A stretch of DNA of 64,000 nt from Asparagopsis taxiformis (taxonomy: Eukaryota > Rhodophyta > Florideophyceae > Bonnemaisoniales > Bonnemaisoniaceae), in NCBI GenBank assembly GCA_030407315.1, contig JALQPE010002126.1:21366-85365 (forward strand). The letters run 5' to 3'. Made by a program: the position numbers and the translations under genes. Below the pieces are notes generated by a model. The model was not told where the DNA came from. It did not search any database and worked only from the letters and a program-made list of their open reading frames with translations. This document shows, piece by piece, positions 1 through 10,610 of the stretch. Numbering within the stretch: the stretch's first letter is position 1; each line of letters begins with the position of its first letter.

Positions 1-1785
1 CGCGTGGCTATGCATTTCGCGAATCGCGGCCTGCTGCTCGGACGTGAGCAGTGGGCAATTCACCATCGGGTGCCCGAACTTCCTGCATAACAGGCATCGG
101 AACGCTGCTGTGCGAGACGTGTCGGCCGGTGCCGTCTGCCTCACAATAGGCGGTGGGTAGGTCGCGCGCGGTATGTGCGCCGTGTACGGCCTCGCGCGTT
201 CGCGTTCCCGGTCGTCGGTATGCGCAGTGCGTCGCGAGCGGTCGGCGGGCGAGGCGTCGCGCGAGCGTGGCGTGCGGTAATTCGACGAAGGAGTGCCAAG
301 CGAGGTCGGACTTCGCATGGGGCTCGGAGTCGAGAACTTCCGTTCGCGCGGAGCGTGCGGTGTCGCGGCGGAGGTTGAGACGTTTGGCGATGAGAAGCCT
401 GATGGTGGGGTGTGCCCCACGGTCAGAGCTTGCATCATCGGTGTCTCTTCCTCGTCTACGTAGAGCGCAGGCGTTCGTCGCAGTAGTGGTCGCGCGCTCG
501 TTGTCGGCGTCATCGCTCGGTGCGTGTCCCCGTGGCTCTGCGCCATAGAGACTAGCTCTCGAAAGGTGTATCGCCGCGGGTCACGAGACAGCGCGTCCCG
601 CACGAGGTGTTGCGCGTAGGGGTGTAGGCCATCGACGAAAATAGAAACAAGCGTTCGCTCGCTAAACGCGTCGCCGCAGCGCAGCGCTCGTCGTCGTAAT
701 CGCGTAGCGAATTGCGTTTCGGTTTCCTTCGGGTCTTGCGTTTGTTGCGCCACGTCGCGGTACGCTTGCGCAACGTCGCCTTCGCGCGCGTAGGTTAGTA
801 AGAGCCACTGAACGGCTTCCGCGTAGCACGTAATCGAATCGACGCCCGCGCGCGCTCCTCGGAACGTTCGTCCCACGTACGTTTGGAACGTGTCGCGCGC
901 CTCGTCGGCCAGGAAATACTTGAGAATCGGAAGCGCTGCGCCTTCGGATACGCCGGTGTCGTCGCATGCGCTCTTGAAGTACTTCAGGAACGATAGTACC
1001 GCGATTCCGTCAGTGCCCGTGAAATTCTCTCCTTGCATCGAATGGCGCACCATCTTCGCGGTGTTAGCCAATTCGCTCGCAATCGTTCGGTTAAACGCGC
1101 GGTCCGTATTACGCAAGCGGTACGTGCGATACGAAAGCGCGCGCGTGAACAGCTCGTTCAACGGCTGGATCTCTACCAGCCCGGGATGTGTGGGTCCATC
1201 ATCGCTATCCGAACGCGGGTGGTCGTCGAATGACAGGTCCTGGCGCGCCAATTCCAGCCATCCTTCGGGGTCCGCGTCGCGCGCGTAGTTCGTAGGGGTC
1301 GCGCGCGCTGCGGTTCGCGTCCGGTTTTCGCGCGCAGCGACGTTCGCGCGTTCAATATTTTGCTCCTCACGGGAGTCCATCGTAGTGACGATTAGGTTGT
1401 GGACTTGCGCCCTCATCTGAGCGGTTAGTCCACGTGATTGGCCCTTGATAGCGCGGTCCACTGCAGCTCGTACTTCAGCCTGGAGCATGCATTGGAACGT
1501 AGGGTCGTCCACTACTTGTCGAACCAAGCTCGGAAGCGTTGCGGACGGCGTAGCGTGCACATCAGAAACGCGGAACTCGGCTTCGCGCTTCGTTGCGGCG
1601 CCATCGTCGGACGTTTGCGCGTCGTCGTCGATGCTCGCGAGCGCTTGCGTCGGTAACGGCGGCCACGGAGAAGCGGTAGGGTCAGGGATATGTGAAGCGA
1701 CCAGGGCGTCGACTGCGTGCGTTTGCGACGCGACTGGCGGCGGTTCGGTCGGCGCGTTCGATCGCTCGCGCGTAGGGGGATCCAT
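1..1785 (-). CDS. Ty3-1 Gag polyprotein, 3' end outside window
   Basis: An open frame runs leftward from an ATG at 1785 to the window edge without a stop (595 codons). The nearest upstream in-frame stop is at 1873-1875. The product starts MDPPTRE, has a Pro/Asp-rich N-terminus and then a helical capsid-like region (GIAVLSFLKYF, LPILKYFLADEARDTF). It ends near the edge with a zinc knuckle CLLCRKFGHPMVNC, spacing C-x2-C-x4-H-x4-C. These are hallmarks of retrotransposon Gag, which packages element RNA in cytoplasmic particles. The LTR and primer-binding site lie just upstream at 2341-3170, confirming orientation. The capsid region resembles the Ty3-2 Gag at 37057-39275, but the LTRs differ, so this is a separate family. 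The base composition is rich in CG-containing codons. Protease and RT would lie left of the window. Confidence 0.85.
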   Translation of the reverse strand, partial: MDPPTRERSNAPTEPPPVASQTHAVDALVASHIPDPTASPWPPLPTQALASIDDDAQTSDDGAATKREAEFRVSDVHATPSATLPSLVRQVVDDPTFQCMLQAEVRAAVDRAIKGQSRGLTAQMRAQVHNLIVTTMDSREEQNIERANVAARENRTRTAARATPTNYARDADPEGWLELARQDLSFDDHPRSDSDDGPTHPGLVEIQPLNELFTRALSYRTYRLRNTDRAFNRTIASELANTAKMVRHSMQGENFTGTDGIAVLSFLKYFKSACDDTGVSEGAALPILKYFLADEARDTFQTYVGRTFRGARAGVDSITCYAEAVQWLLLTYAREGDVAQAYRDVAQQTQDPKETETQFATRLRRRALRCGDAFSERTLVSIFVDGLHPYAQHLVRDALSRDPRRYTFRELVSMAQSHGDTHRAMTPTTSARPLLRRTPALYVDEEETPMMQALTVGHTPPSGFSSPNVSTSAATPHAPRERKFSTPSPMRSPTSLGTPSSNYRTPRSRDASPADRSRRTAHTDDRERERARPYTAHIPRATYPPPIVRQTAPADTSRTAAFRCLLCRKFGHPMVNCPLLTSEQQAAIREMHSHA

Positions 1786-2340
1786 CGGCGCGGTCGCGTT
1801 CGATCGTCGCCTAGGGAAAAGGGAAAAAGGGATGATGGGAAGGAGAAAGGGGAATTCGGCGCGCGTCAAAATCTAGCGTCGGCGCGTCGAAAAATTGGCA
1901 AGTAAAAAGGGAAGCGCTTCCCGAAAATTGTCTGCGTATCGGGCGCGCGTAGTAAGGGTGAGGGGGACGAGTTCGCTCGCAGGAGGGCTTCTTCCTCGCT
2001 CGGAACGCGCAAAGACGGGTCTCGATCGTCCGCGAACCCAATATTTTCGGCACCGCCGAACCCGCGTTAGGGTTGCGGACTAGCGCGCGCACGCGCTGCG
2101 TCTTCGATCGCGTCGTTCCGCGCTGCGAATCGTCGTAATAGAGGTAGGGTAGTTATACAAACCAGAGAGGCTATGGCACCGCTTCCGGGATAGCGATACG
2201 CGCGCACGCGTCAATGGCCCTCGCTGTCGCGCACGACGAACGGATAAAAGAAGAATTAGAGTAAGCGATAGGTTTGGCGTCCCGTGTTTCCCCAAGCGGA
2301 GTTTCTGTTCTTCGCTGAGTTCGCACGTCGGTTCGCGCAA
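1786..2340 (-). other. Ty3-1 untranslated leader
   Basis: This 555-bp stretch lies between the primer-binding site and the gag ATG. It has no convincing coding frame on either strand. Short ORFs here are scattered and unconserved. It most likely contains the RNA packaging leader. Confidence 0.55.
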
Positions 2341-2358
2341 TTCTAGGTCGAGACACCA
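2341..2358 (-). promoter_or_regulatory. Ty3-1 primer-binding site
   Basis: On the minus strand the LTR ends in TACA, followed by AC and then TGGTGTCTCGACCTAGAA. A TGG start two bases inside the LTR is the usual position of a site complementary to a tRNA 3' CCA end. The donor tRNA was not identified. The Ty3-2 site differs at few positions (TGGTCTCTCGACCTAGAA), so both families may use the same or closely related tRNAs. Confidence 0.75.
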
Positions 2359-2360
2359 GT

Positions 2361-3170
2361 TGTAGGACCAGCCGGGATGGCAGTCACTAAGAGAGTTCTA
2401 GAATCGCTTGCCTTGTCAGGGCGTGTTGAACCGTAACGCGCTCGTGAACTTGCGTTTCGCACGTCGCTCGGTCGCGCTGGCGAACGGGTGGTACAACGGC
2501 GGAACGCGCAGGGTCGATCGCAACACGGGATTCGCGGGCCGGCGCAAGCCGTGATCTCAGGGGGAGATCACCGAGTAAACTCGAGCTCAACACGATCCAC
2601 GCAGGGGTCGTAAATCCCTGGCCTAGCGGTAGGCGACGCAACGCGCGGTCTCGCGGTGCGACGCAATTCGACAGTCGGTAAACGCGGCGCGCGCGCACGT
2701 ATGTCGGCGATCGTGAGCAATCCGCACGCAACGTTGTAACGCAATCGGTCCTCGCGACGCGCTCAACGCTTAACTCGTAGCTGCGAAAGTGCTGACTGTT
2801 TATTGGTAGGGTGCGAAGCCATGCGACCACTAATAGCTAACTTACTTGGGACAGGCTGTCCTTGTGTGGCCGGCCGGCGGCGGCCGCACGCTCGCACGCA
2901 AAAAGGGAAATATTTTGGGAAAAAGACTTTCGTCATAAAAAACCCAAAAAAGGGGAAATAAAGGGAAATTCGCGGAAATCGCTACACGTGGCGCGGCTCG
3001 CGGTTTCGTGGCAACGTACGCGCGCACGCGCTCGCATTGACGCTCCGTGACACGTAATCAAGGCGCCACGCGTACGCTCGCTTACTAAACTAACTCAAAC
3101 GGATGCTTGCGGATTAACGTAAACGCGCGCGCTCGCATCGGTTCCATCGACCAACTTAAATTGCGCCACA
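2361..3170 (-). repeat. Ty3-1 5' LTR, 810 bp
   Basis: On the minus strand the segment begins TGTGGCGCAA at 3170 and ends CCTACA at 2361, giving TG...CA ends. The left boundary is fixed by the primer-binding site. The right boundary is fixed because the flanking DNA is Ty3-2 gag sequence that breaks off exactly there (compare 37121-37140). The bases at 3171-3175 (ACCTC) are the candidate target duplication, whose partner would be left of the window. Confidence 0.8.
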
Positions 3171-3254
3171 ACCTCGAAGGTCTTCGTACACTACGCGTAG
3201 TGCCGTGGGAGTCACGTTCCCTTCGTTGAGCTGACCGCGCGTTGCGGGGTCCAT
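3171..3254 (-). pseudogene. Ty3-2 copy A gag N-terminus, truncated
   Basis: From an ATG at 3254 the minus strand reads MDPATRGQLNEG and continues to VVYEDLRG. This matches the start of the Ty3-2 gag at 37057. It then stops at 3170 where Ty3-1 has inserted in the same orientation. The rest of copy A should lie left of Ty3-1, outside the window. The 267 bases between this ATG and the primer-binding site are also open in the same frame, so an upstream non-ATG start cannot be excluded. Confidence 0.75.
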
Positions 3255-3521
3255 ACTCACGGACTCAAACGGGCTTACCGTACGTGGTAGCTGGCCGATC
3301 GCCTCGATATCCGGCGGGATAGATCGATCAGTCGCGAAGATCGCTTCTGCTGACAAGGCCACGTCGGCTTCGGCGTCCGCTGACGTTGCAACGGTTGCCT
3401 GGGCGACGCGCTGGAATTCGACACAGCGTAATTCATAGACCGTCGTCTGTAGCGTAGCACGTAGCTTTTCGTTAACGTAAAAGAGCTCAACCTCGTTGGT
3501 TGTCGTTATGCTCGTAGCAAC

Positions 3522-3539
3522 TTCTAGGTCGAGAGACCA
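3522..3539 (-). promoter_or_regulatory. Ty3-2 copy A primer-binding site
   Basis: On the minus strand the LTR end CCACA is followed by one C and then TGGTCTCTCGACCTAGAA. The identical site follows the LTR at 36776-36793. Confidence 0.75.
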
Positions 3540-3540
3540 G

Positions 3541-4201
3541 TGTGGAACAACGTTAGTTCTAGAAGTAGCTGGTACGAGCCACGGACACGCTGTCCTTACG
3601 AAACGAAACGAGCAGTCCACCCGCTGGTGTTTTTGACTGTATGTTAGGTAGAACGGTAGAGATAGGTTAGCGAGTAGACACGAGCGTCACGACGCAACAA
3701 TCCACGCGAGGATTACGTTAGCAAACGAGGTGGTACGTCACCGGAGGCGCTCTCAACCAAGCCCGGAGGCACTACACGCAATCAGCCTTACGTGCGGCGA
3801 TGGGTAGGGAGTACGCAGCTCGACGGAGACGAAGCCTCGTTAGGCAAAACGTAAACGTAAAACGTAGAAGTCAGTCGTAGACTAGAGCCGTTGCTCGATC
3901 GTTGTCTTGTCCCCTTTCCCTCCCGGCACGATGCCAATACCTATATAGCCACGATGGCATCGCTTTACAGTGTAAACACTACTCGTAACGTCCCCGAATG
4001 GGAAAGGACCTTGTGGGTCACACGTAGGGACCCGTTGGTCCGTTGGCCGTTGCCAATACGTTCGTTGCACACGTGTGCCGGTTGCGCGCGCGCATGCGCC
4101 AGCAATGTTCGTGCATTGCTGTCGCCAGTCGTATCCGCCGAAATTCGAATTCCGCGGAAAACGTAAATATTTGCAATTTCGGAATTGCCACGTATACTAC
4201 A
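3541..4201 (-). repeat. Ty3-2 copy A 5' LTR, 661 bp
   Basis: On the plus strand it reads TGTGGAACAACG...CGTATACTACA. Further copies occur at 26321-26977, 36112-36774 (opposite orientation) and 48107-48776, which fixes both ends. It interrupts the integrase of copia-3 at 4201/4202. In element orientation it carries a TATA-like CTATATAGG near 3948-3940, the likely core promoter. Confidence 0.9.
3940..3948 (-). promoter_or_regulatory. TATA-like box in Ty3-2 LTR
   Basis: CTATATAG lies within the LTR in the transcribed orientation. It recurs in the LTR at 48107-48776. The copies at 26321-26977 and 36112-36774 have CTATATGG/CCATATAG instead, so those two have a weakened box. Confidence 0.45.
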
Positions 4202-5640
4202 GTGTGATGGGAAGTCTCGGGGAGATATGGTGGGTAAGCGTGGGAGCACGCCGAATACAAGTAGGGATGGAACTAGGCCGTGGGGGCCAACGGTGTCGTT
4301 CATCGCTTTCACTGAGATAGCCAGAAGTGTGGCGTCATCAACGGAGGGGAAGCCGGCTCGGACTTTGAGGAAAATCTTTCGCAAGGTGTGATGGTATTTT
4401 TCGCCGGCGCCCAACGAGTTGTAGCTTTCGGTGCCTGTGCTTCTTAGCTCGATGTTCTGAACCTCGCAGGCATATTTCCATTCCGCTGATACAAAGACGG
4501 ATCCTTGGTCCGTTAGCATGGATTCTGGGTAGCCAATGTACATCGTAGACCAGTTTCTCAGAAAGGCGTTCCATACGGAGGAGACATCGACTTTGCTCAA
4601 CATGCATGCAGCGCTAAAGCGTGTGGCGGCGTCCACCATGTGCAAGACTGGCACCTGCTTCCCATTTCTTTTCGGGAGATACATAATGTCGAGTAGTAAT
4701 TCTTGGTTGAAGTGAATGTTTTCATCATTTCGGATTCGGAACGTGATCGGCCTGTTAGAGAATCGGATGCATAGGTCGCAGTTGTTGGAGATTTCTTGCA
4801 AGATTTTCTTCGTGTCTGGAGTCATTTCGTCAGGATTTGCGCGCTGGAGGAGGTTGTACAGTTTCTGTACGCTTGGATGCAGAAGATGCTGATGTAAACG
4901 TAATAGCTGTGCTTTGGTGAACATTGTGTTCGATATTGGTTGCCAGCATAGATAGCCGTGTCCACCTCGTCGGGTGATGGGCATAGTCCATCCGTCGTGC
5001 ACGCATTGGAGTTCGTTCTTAACCGATAGAAATTGCAATCCGTTGTCGTCCATGAAGTTGATACCCATTAGGAGGGGTATGTCTTCACGAAGTTTGTCGA
5101 CGTTCATTCGAAGTGTTCCGCTTGGGGTAGGGATGAGGATGGGGATTTTACCGAGTGAAGCGGTTGTCAGGGATGCGAATCGGAATCGGGCGACTGATAT
5201 TGTTGGTCGGTATGGTATTCCATGTTCACCTCAGTACATGCGCGCTTGTGGTTCGCCGATGACTGAGCATTGAGCTCCAGTGTCGATGAGGGCGCCAAGA
5301 AACCTTTTGTTGTCAGTACTATCGGTATTGCATTTCACTTTCCATGCTGATGACGGGATTTGGTGTTCAAGGTGGGATGTTTGCTTCAGTGGGCGATTAA
5401 TGATGCGTGAGTTGAGTTCGAACTTTGGCAGAAGGTTGAAATCTTTGCTAAATTCATGTTTGGTTTTCGGTGGCGGCTTCGGAGGTGGGCGGTCAATCTC
5501 CTGATTCAAATTTGTATCCTCATTCGAGATTGGAGATTTTTGTGAGGTGTTCTTCTTGACGATCTTGTTGTCGGTTGGAATGCGATCATCTTTGGTTTTT
5601 GCTGAGGGGGAGGGGTCCTCACTTAAACTCCCCCGTCCTA
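4202..5640 (-). pseudogene. copia-3 pol: protease and integrase, truncated
   Basis: The frame opens before 5640. It encodes an aspartic protease (LIDTGAQCSVIG near 5270) and a conserved LMGINFMDDN segment. The integrase that follows has HLLHPSVQKLYNLL...CDLC (HHCC-type zinc), LLLDIMYL, MLTDQGSVF and GAGEKYHHTLRK as D, D, E signatures. Protease followed directly by integrase, without RT between, is the Ty1/copia order. The integrase style resembles the copia lineage of fungi and diatoms. An in-frame TGA at 5231-5233 separates protease from integrase. The frame ends abruptly at 4201 where the Ty3-2 LTR inserted, so RT and RNase H are missing here. As seen, this copy is dead. Confidence 0.8.
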
Positions 5641-7122
5641 AAAATGCCGGTCATTCCCGATGTCTTCGGAAATCTGGTTGAATATGTCCGTTGCACAAGA
5701 CTGCGCTTCCTCATTGCTGAACAGGACGCTGTTCATGAGTTCTACGTGACCATTCTCACTGCAATCATGTTCGGTACTGGATTCAGGCATGATCGTGGTG
5801 ACGTATTCGTGGTATTCATCCTCGTGGTTCACGATTTCTCCAAGGATTTCGGCAAATGCGGTGAGGGGTGGTGTTCCTGCTTTCTCACTTAAACGCGCGC
5901 GAACGACGTCCGCTAGTGTTCGATCCCTCTTTTTGCACTCCTCTCGCCAATGACCTAATTCGCCACAGTAGTGGCAACGGGTGCGAGATTTGCGAGCTGC
6001 CATTTGTTCCGGGGTGTGCTTGTTGCTCCGAAAGGAGTTGTGCTTGCGGTTTTCGAGCCGATTTTCACTTCGGTGGAAGGTTGGTCTGGGAGTCCCTCCT
6101 CTCTTCCCATGCTGATGTGAATCGTATACACCATATGTGGACCCGTAGTGGAGCGGAATAGCACTGATTTGTTTGTTTTCCTCTGAAATGAGATCCTCGG
6201 ACTTTGAGCTGATGTTCGATTTTTCCACATGTAAGTTCGCCGCAGTACAGAGCATCGTGTAGAAGCTGGAGTATTTGAGATCAGGGTTTGCAGATCGGGT
6301 AGTGATCACATTCGCTGCCCAAGCCTCATATTTGACAATCCGTTCCAATGTCAGAATCTTGTATTCGTCACTGCGACATATGTTTCCGCATTTCGGAAGT
6401 GTTTCCGATAGCCTTTCGTGAACGATTCGCAACGCCTCGATGTCGTTACATCATTTTTCGCTTCGAATTGATCGCATAGTGGTGCTATTTATGTACGACT
6501 GCGCCTGGCTTTGGTGATGGAGTGTGTCGAACTGATCCTGTAGCAAATTGAAGGCTTCGGAAAGAGTCATCTTCTTGCCCTGGATATGCTCGAAGTAGAA
6601 GCGCTTGGAATCGCCATCTAGACAGTGCCAGAGGACGTCAGTGGCTTCGTCTAAGGGTAGCCCTTGCTGTAAGCATGCGGCTTCGAAAGTCTTTGACATC
6701 GTATAGAAGTCCGTTCCGCAATCCGGTGCTCCAGTGAAGTATTTGCCCTTGACCATTAATGCCACGCGACTTTTGTTGCCGGCGAGGTCATATGTTGGTG
6801 TGCCGGACTCTTTGGTCTCGTCGCGACTGACGTTGTCTATGTTGTTGTTTTCGGCTTTTGGGATGTATGTAGCGTCGTCGGGGTCGCTTCCGCATGATGA
6901 GGGCTCAATGTCGTCTGGCGATTGCCGAGTAATCGACGGTTCTGGTAGCGTTTGGCGTTTAGGCTTCCCGTGATTCCTTTTTTCAGGTGTCTCTATGGGA
7001 GTCACGATGTCCTCCGGATTTGAGAGGGTCGAATCACAGCAAGAGAAATTGGCTGATACGAGATGTTGCATATTGTCTCCGCCAGTTGGGGGTCGAGAAA
7101 AGAAATGGTGCCTTGCTGGCAT
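5638..7122 (-). pseudogene. copia-3 gag with zinc knuckle and in-frame stop
   Basis: From an ATG at 7122 the frame encodes a Gag with a capsid-like region (YFTGAPDCGTDFYTMSKTF...LQDQFDTLHHQ). After a TGA at 6451-6453 the same frame continues for 264 codons to a zinc knuckle CHYCGELGHWREEC (C-x2-C-x4-H-x4-C) near 5960. It ends at a TAG at 5638-5640. Because the frame is unchanged across the TGA, this is a point nonsense mutation rather than an indel. A CGA-to-TGA change would explain both TGA codons in this element. The pol frame is -1 relative to gag at the TAG. No LTR for this element was recognised right of 7122. Confidence 0.75.
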
Positions 7123-7160
7123 CGAATATACACGTGTATTTCGAGGAGGATGAGGCGCCC
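7104..7160. repeat. segment shared with 34020-34075
   Basis: A 22-bp exact match (CTGGCATCGAATATACACGTGT and neighbours) includes the 12-bp palindrome ATACACGTGTAT. It is flanked by further similarity. On the plus strand both copies read ALLASNIHVY followed by EDEA, and several differences are synonymous. The nature of the parent sequence is unknown. Confidence 0.5.
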
Positions 7161-10125
7161 GAAATTCATTTGCAAAACTGGCGGTAGGGGAAAATATCTG
7201 TACTCCGATTCAAGCGCCCTAATGAGGCCAATACAACGTGTTGTGTGTCGTCCACGTGTCCATATCCTGTTTGCGGACACTACTCATACTCAATTTCTAT
7301 TCGACGTGTCTCAAGTGCCATACAGAAAGTACACCCGGACCACGGTTCGTGTACACTGTGTCATGCCATGGTGTATCATTCGTACACTACCAACAAATGC
7401 AGCGCATAGTGTACTCGTTTGAACAAACTGTTGCACCCGCGCGGGGGCAATAGCAAGCGTTGAGTGCCGATCCGGCACCGCCCTCACCAAGTTCAGACAA
7501 CACTACCACCAGTCGAGCTCAAGTCGTCCAGTGTGTAGCCGTTTTCCGATCGTTTTGAACGCGAAACAGGCGTTGGCAATGATGCCAAATCCTCTCTAAT
7601 CGCCACCTAACATGCTGCCATGTTGCGCTCGATGACTGCATTCACAGCGCCCCCTCCGTATGCAGCATCCATCACCTGATCAACTCGCAGTCCACAGCTG
7701 AACAGAACTAATACCCCCTGATTCCGCTCGCAAAATCTATCCTACACTGTTGTGCTGGAGTTCTGCAAGAGGGAATGATTCTTCATCCTGTGACTGCACG
7801 CGCGTACTGACACATCGTTTGCGTTCGACCCGTGTGTCCGACGCAGGCTGTGAGGCGGTAGGAAATTGATTTGTGCGGGATATCATGCAGCAATAACTTA
7901 GTTGTTCCCATGCGTAGTTTGCGACCTGCGTTGCGCTCGTCTTCAGCAATATTCCAAGTCCACTGTTGATCCATTTGGTGTTGGATAAATACATTTATCC
8001 TCGTATAACCACTAAGTCACACCGGACATGTGGTTCATTGGTTTTACATTTGGTGACTACAATTGCTGGGCAGATTTCATATCTCTGCATGCGGAGTGGA
8101 GTGGATAGCCACTTGACAATCATCCCCGGCTAGTGTAGTTTGCACATATACGGGCACTTTGGCCGACATGACGTTCCACATCCCTTCGCTTTACTTGCGC
8201 CAGCGGCCGTTGTAGGCGGACATCTGTTCCATCCTGCAAGCAGTAATCCAACCAAGCATGGCTATTCACAACTCGAAGACGAGCGCATTGTCCGAGTGCA
8301 CTGTTCTGCTGCACACTCTACCCATCCCTACATCGTTACACTACCTCCAATCTATGTACCACATAATTCCGTTCGCATTCCACGACTTGCTCCAATACGA
8401 ATCGTCACTGCACAATAATAAATGCATTCGCGGGGTGCGTCAACGGACCAGCACCTCTGCTGGTTTCCAGACGCATCCCTGTCTCCACGATCGTGTTCTC
8501 AATCTCGTCTATAAACCTGTCCTGTTCCCTTCTTTTGCACTGCCCTCATCTTTCAACTTTTCTGATATCTACAGAGCAGGTACCACTGAAAGAAGCTGCT
8601 ACACATTGAACGCCATCAATGTTTGCAGTCTAGTACCATGTGGTTGTAAATTTCGCGCTGTCGTAGTACTCGGAAGAGCAATGGTGCTGGTGCAGTTCAG
8701 ACAGTCAATCCGGTCTCGAACAACAATTATTGGATACATCAGGCTACAAGTATGAATAGAGTGTGCGTAGCGTATGCGGAACTAAACTAATTTAGTTTAA
8801 GAGCGAATGTATCCAACCATGAGTTGATGGAATAGAGTGTGGCATGGAATGGATCACGCAGTCACAAGTGTCGCAGTGCAGAACCTGAGAAACGCGTGCA
8901 GCCGCTCAACGACATCAACACTCAGCGGCCACAACAAACACATTCAGTCGTGTGACGCAACCAGTGCGCGCACTCAGATATACTCCATGGTAAAACAAAT
9001 TGTCCAAGCACTTCGCCTCGGCACTATTATAGCGTCGCACATGGTGGTGCTGACGCGACGCGGCGGCTCGCACGACAAGTACAGTGTACACACTGCCGCG
9101 CTCTCTTGCTGCGCACACGCAGAAAATTCGCATCCACTATCATGGGCAACGACAACAATTGCTGTCGAGCGCTACCGCAGTCGCGACAACGCTTTGGCAC
9201 GAACACGGACTGCAACTCTGGGGAGTGCGCACGACAACGCGAAGCGTCTCCTGCGATGGTGTCGATTCGACACTCTTGTGATGTTCGGTAGTGTATGGTT
9301 TGATGTCAGTGTCAATTGGAGTTTCCAAACATTTCACACTCAGTTTTCATATTTTCACAATCGCTTTGGCTTGGAATCGCACTGTACACCCGAGTGACCA
9401 GTCCGCGTCAGCTCAATCGTCGAACACATCTCGACAAACTCCGCTTTGCGTCCATCGAGGTGCGCCCATCATGTTCCGACAACCTGCACGCCAGTTTCCA
9501 TCCCTGCGCCATCCCAACTGAAAATCCATCCCCCGACATGGCGCCGATGGCCGCAACATTGTCAATTGTTGTCTGCAAACAGCGCATACGTCTCGTGTAG
9601 CAGTCTCAACCTCGCAAGCACTTCCTGACTTCTAGCGATTGATTGTGCCCCATGTCGAACACACAATTGTGCCTTGTGCAGGGATGTTCGCTGTGTCGGA
9701 GCGCACGTAGGTGTGACTGAACATGGTCGACTGTTGCTCGCGCCGTTTGTGAAGATGTGTACTGAAGCCAGTGCGTACCATGATGGGTGTGAAATCCGAA
9801 ACGCTGCGAGGTGCACCGTATACGTCAACTGGCTGTCTGTTTTCAGCCTACGTACGAAATCATCACGTGCACGTATCGACCCCCGGTTTGTAACGACAGT
9901 CTTGACAGCATTCACCCAAACCGAAGCCAACATCTCGTATAGCGGTCGTGCTGCATTTGAAAACGTAGCGTCTGCTTCACACACTGTCACCATTGCAGCT
10001 CGTCCGTTTCAACCAAAGCTTAATAAATTCCAGCACTACTACTACTCCAACCTGCATCCTCCATCACACTTTTTTTCATTTTGAACATTCCTTTATCATC
10101 TTTCTATCTTTCACTCTACTATTTC
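7161..10125. other. region without recognisable gene
   Basis: ORFs up to 186 codons occur on both strands (for example 8258-8755 plus, 8837-9397 plus, 9562-9993 minus). None shows a recognisable motif, repeated structure or conserved copy in this window. The plus and minus ORFs overlap one another. A perfect palindrome AAACTAATTTAGTTT core lies near 8785-8800. The stretch may hold old element remnants or NLR downstream sequence. Confidence 0.5.
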
Positions 10126-10524
10126 TTATCCACGCGCACTATTAGGACCCGAAGCTCGCCCATTCTTCAGACGATCCATCACCTCCACAATCGCATCCCC
10201 GATCTTCTCGATAAATTGCACGTGCGCCGCCTTCTCTTCTTCCTTCTTTCCATTCGTCACTTTCGCCTCGTTCTCGATACCAGTCACCCCCCTCAGCGAC
10301 TGTAGAACTTGCAGCACATCACGAAATTCATATTCGCGCTCATCCACCATACGCTCCAGAAACCCTTTCACCAAAAACAAATTCTCCCCACTATCGTTCA
10401 CAACTTTGAACAGCGTGTTCTTGTCTCTACAGTCATCCGAGTGTGACGAGTAGCTTGGAAAACGGCAAGGCGATGGTGAACTTGTCAGCACCGGCGTGGC
10501 TGATGAGGACTTCGTAGACTTCAT
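10126..10524 (-). CDS. small helical protein of unknown function
   Basis: From an ATG at 10524 the frame gives about 132 residues; it stays open upstream to near 10615 with no other ATG. The N-terminal third is Ser/Thr/Pro-rich. The rest looks alpha-helical and charged (LFKVVNDSGENLFLVKGFLERMVDEREYEF, then LQVLQSLRGV and IEKIGDAIVEVMDRL). No family was recognised. The start lies 87 bp beyond the NLR stop codon, on the same strand but in a different frame. It could be an independent small gene, or the 5' exon or helical domain of another STAND-type gene whose remainder is lost. The hydrophobic-charged periodicity makes it more convincing than the other ORFs nearby. Confidence 0.45.
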   Translation of the reverse strand: MKSTKSSSATPVLTSSPSPCRFPSYSSHSDDCRDKNTLFKVVNDSGENLFLVKGFLERMVDEREYEFRDVLQVLQSLRGVTGIENEAKVTNGKKEEEKAAHVQFIEKIGDAIVEVMDRLKNGRASGPNSARG

Positions 10525-10610
10525 CTGCTTTGGTGTCTGTGATCTGTGATGGGGTTGAATGGGGTTTGGCAGAGGAGCGGTGTAGGGTGAGGTTCGTCGC
10601 ACGATGGGAG

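Noticed and set aside
5231..6453. TGA reassigned to Trp in this genome
   Set aside because: Long intact genes here use TGG for Trp and TGA does not appear within them. Two nonsense mutations in one decayed element are simpler.
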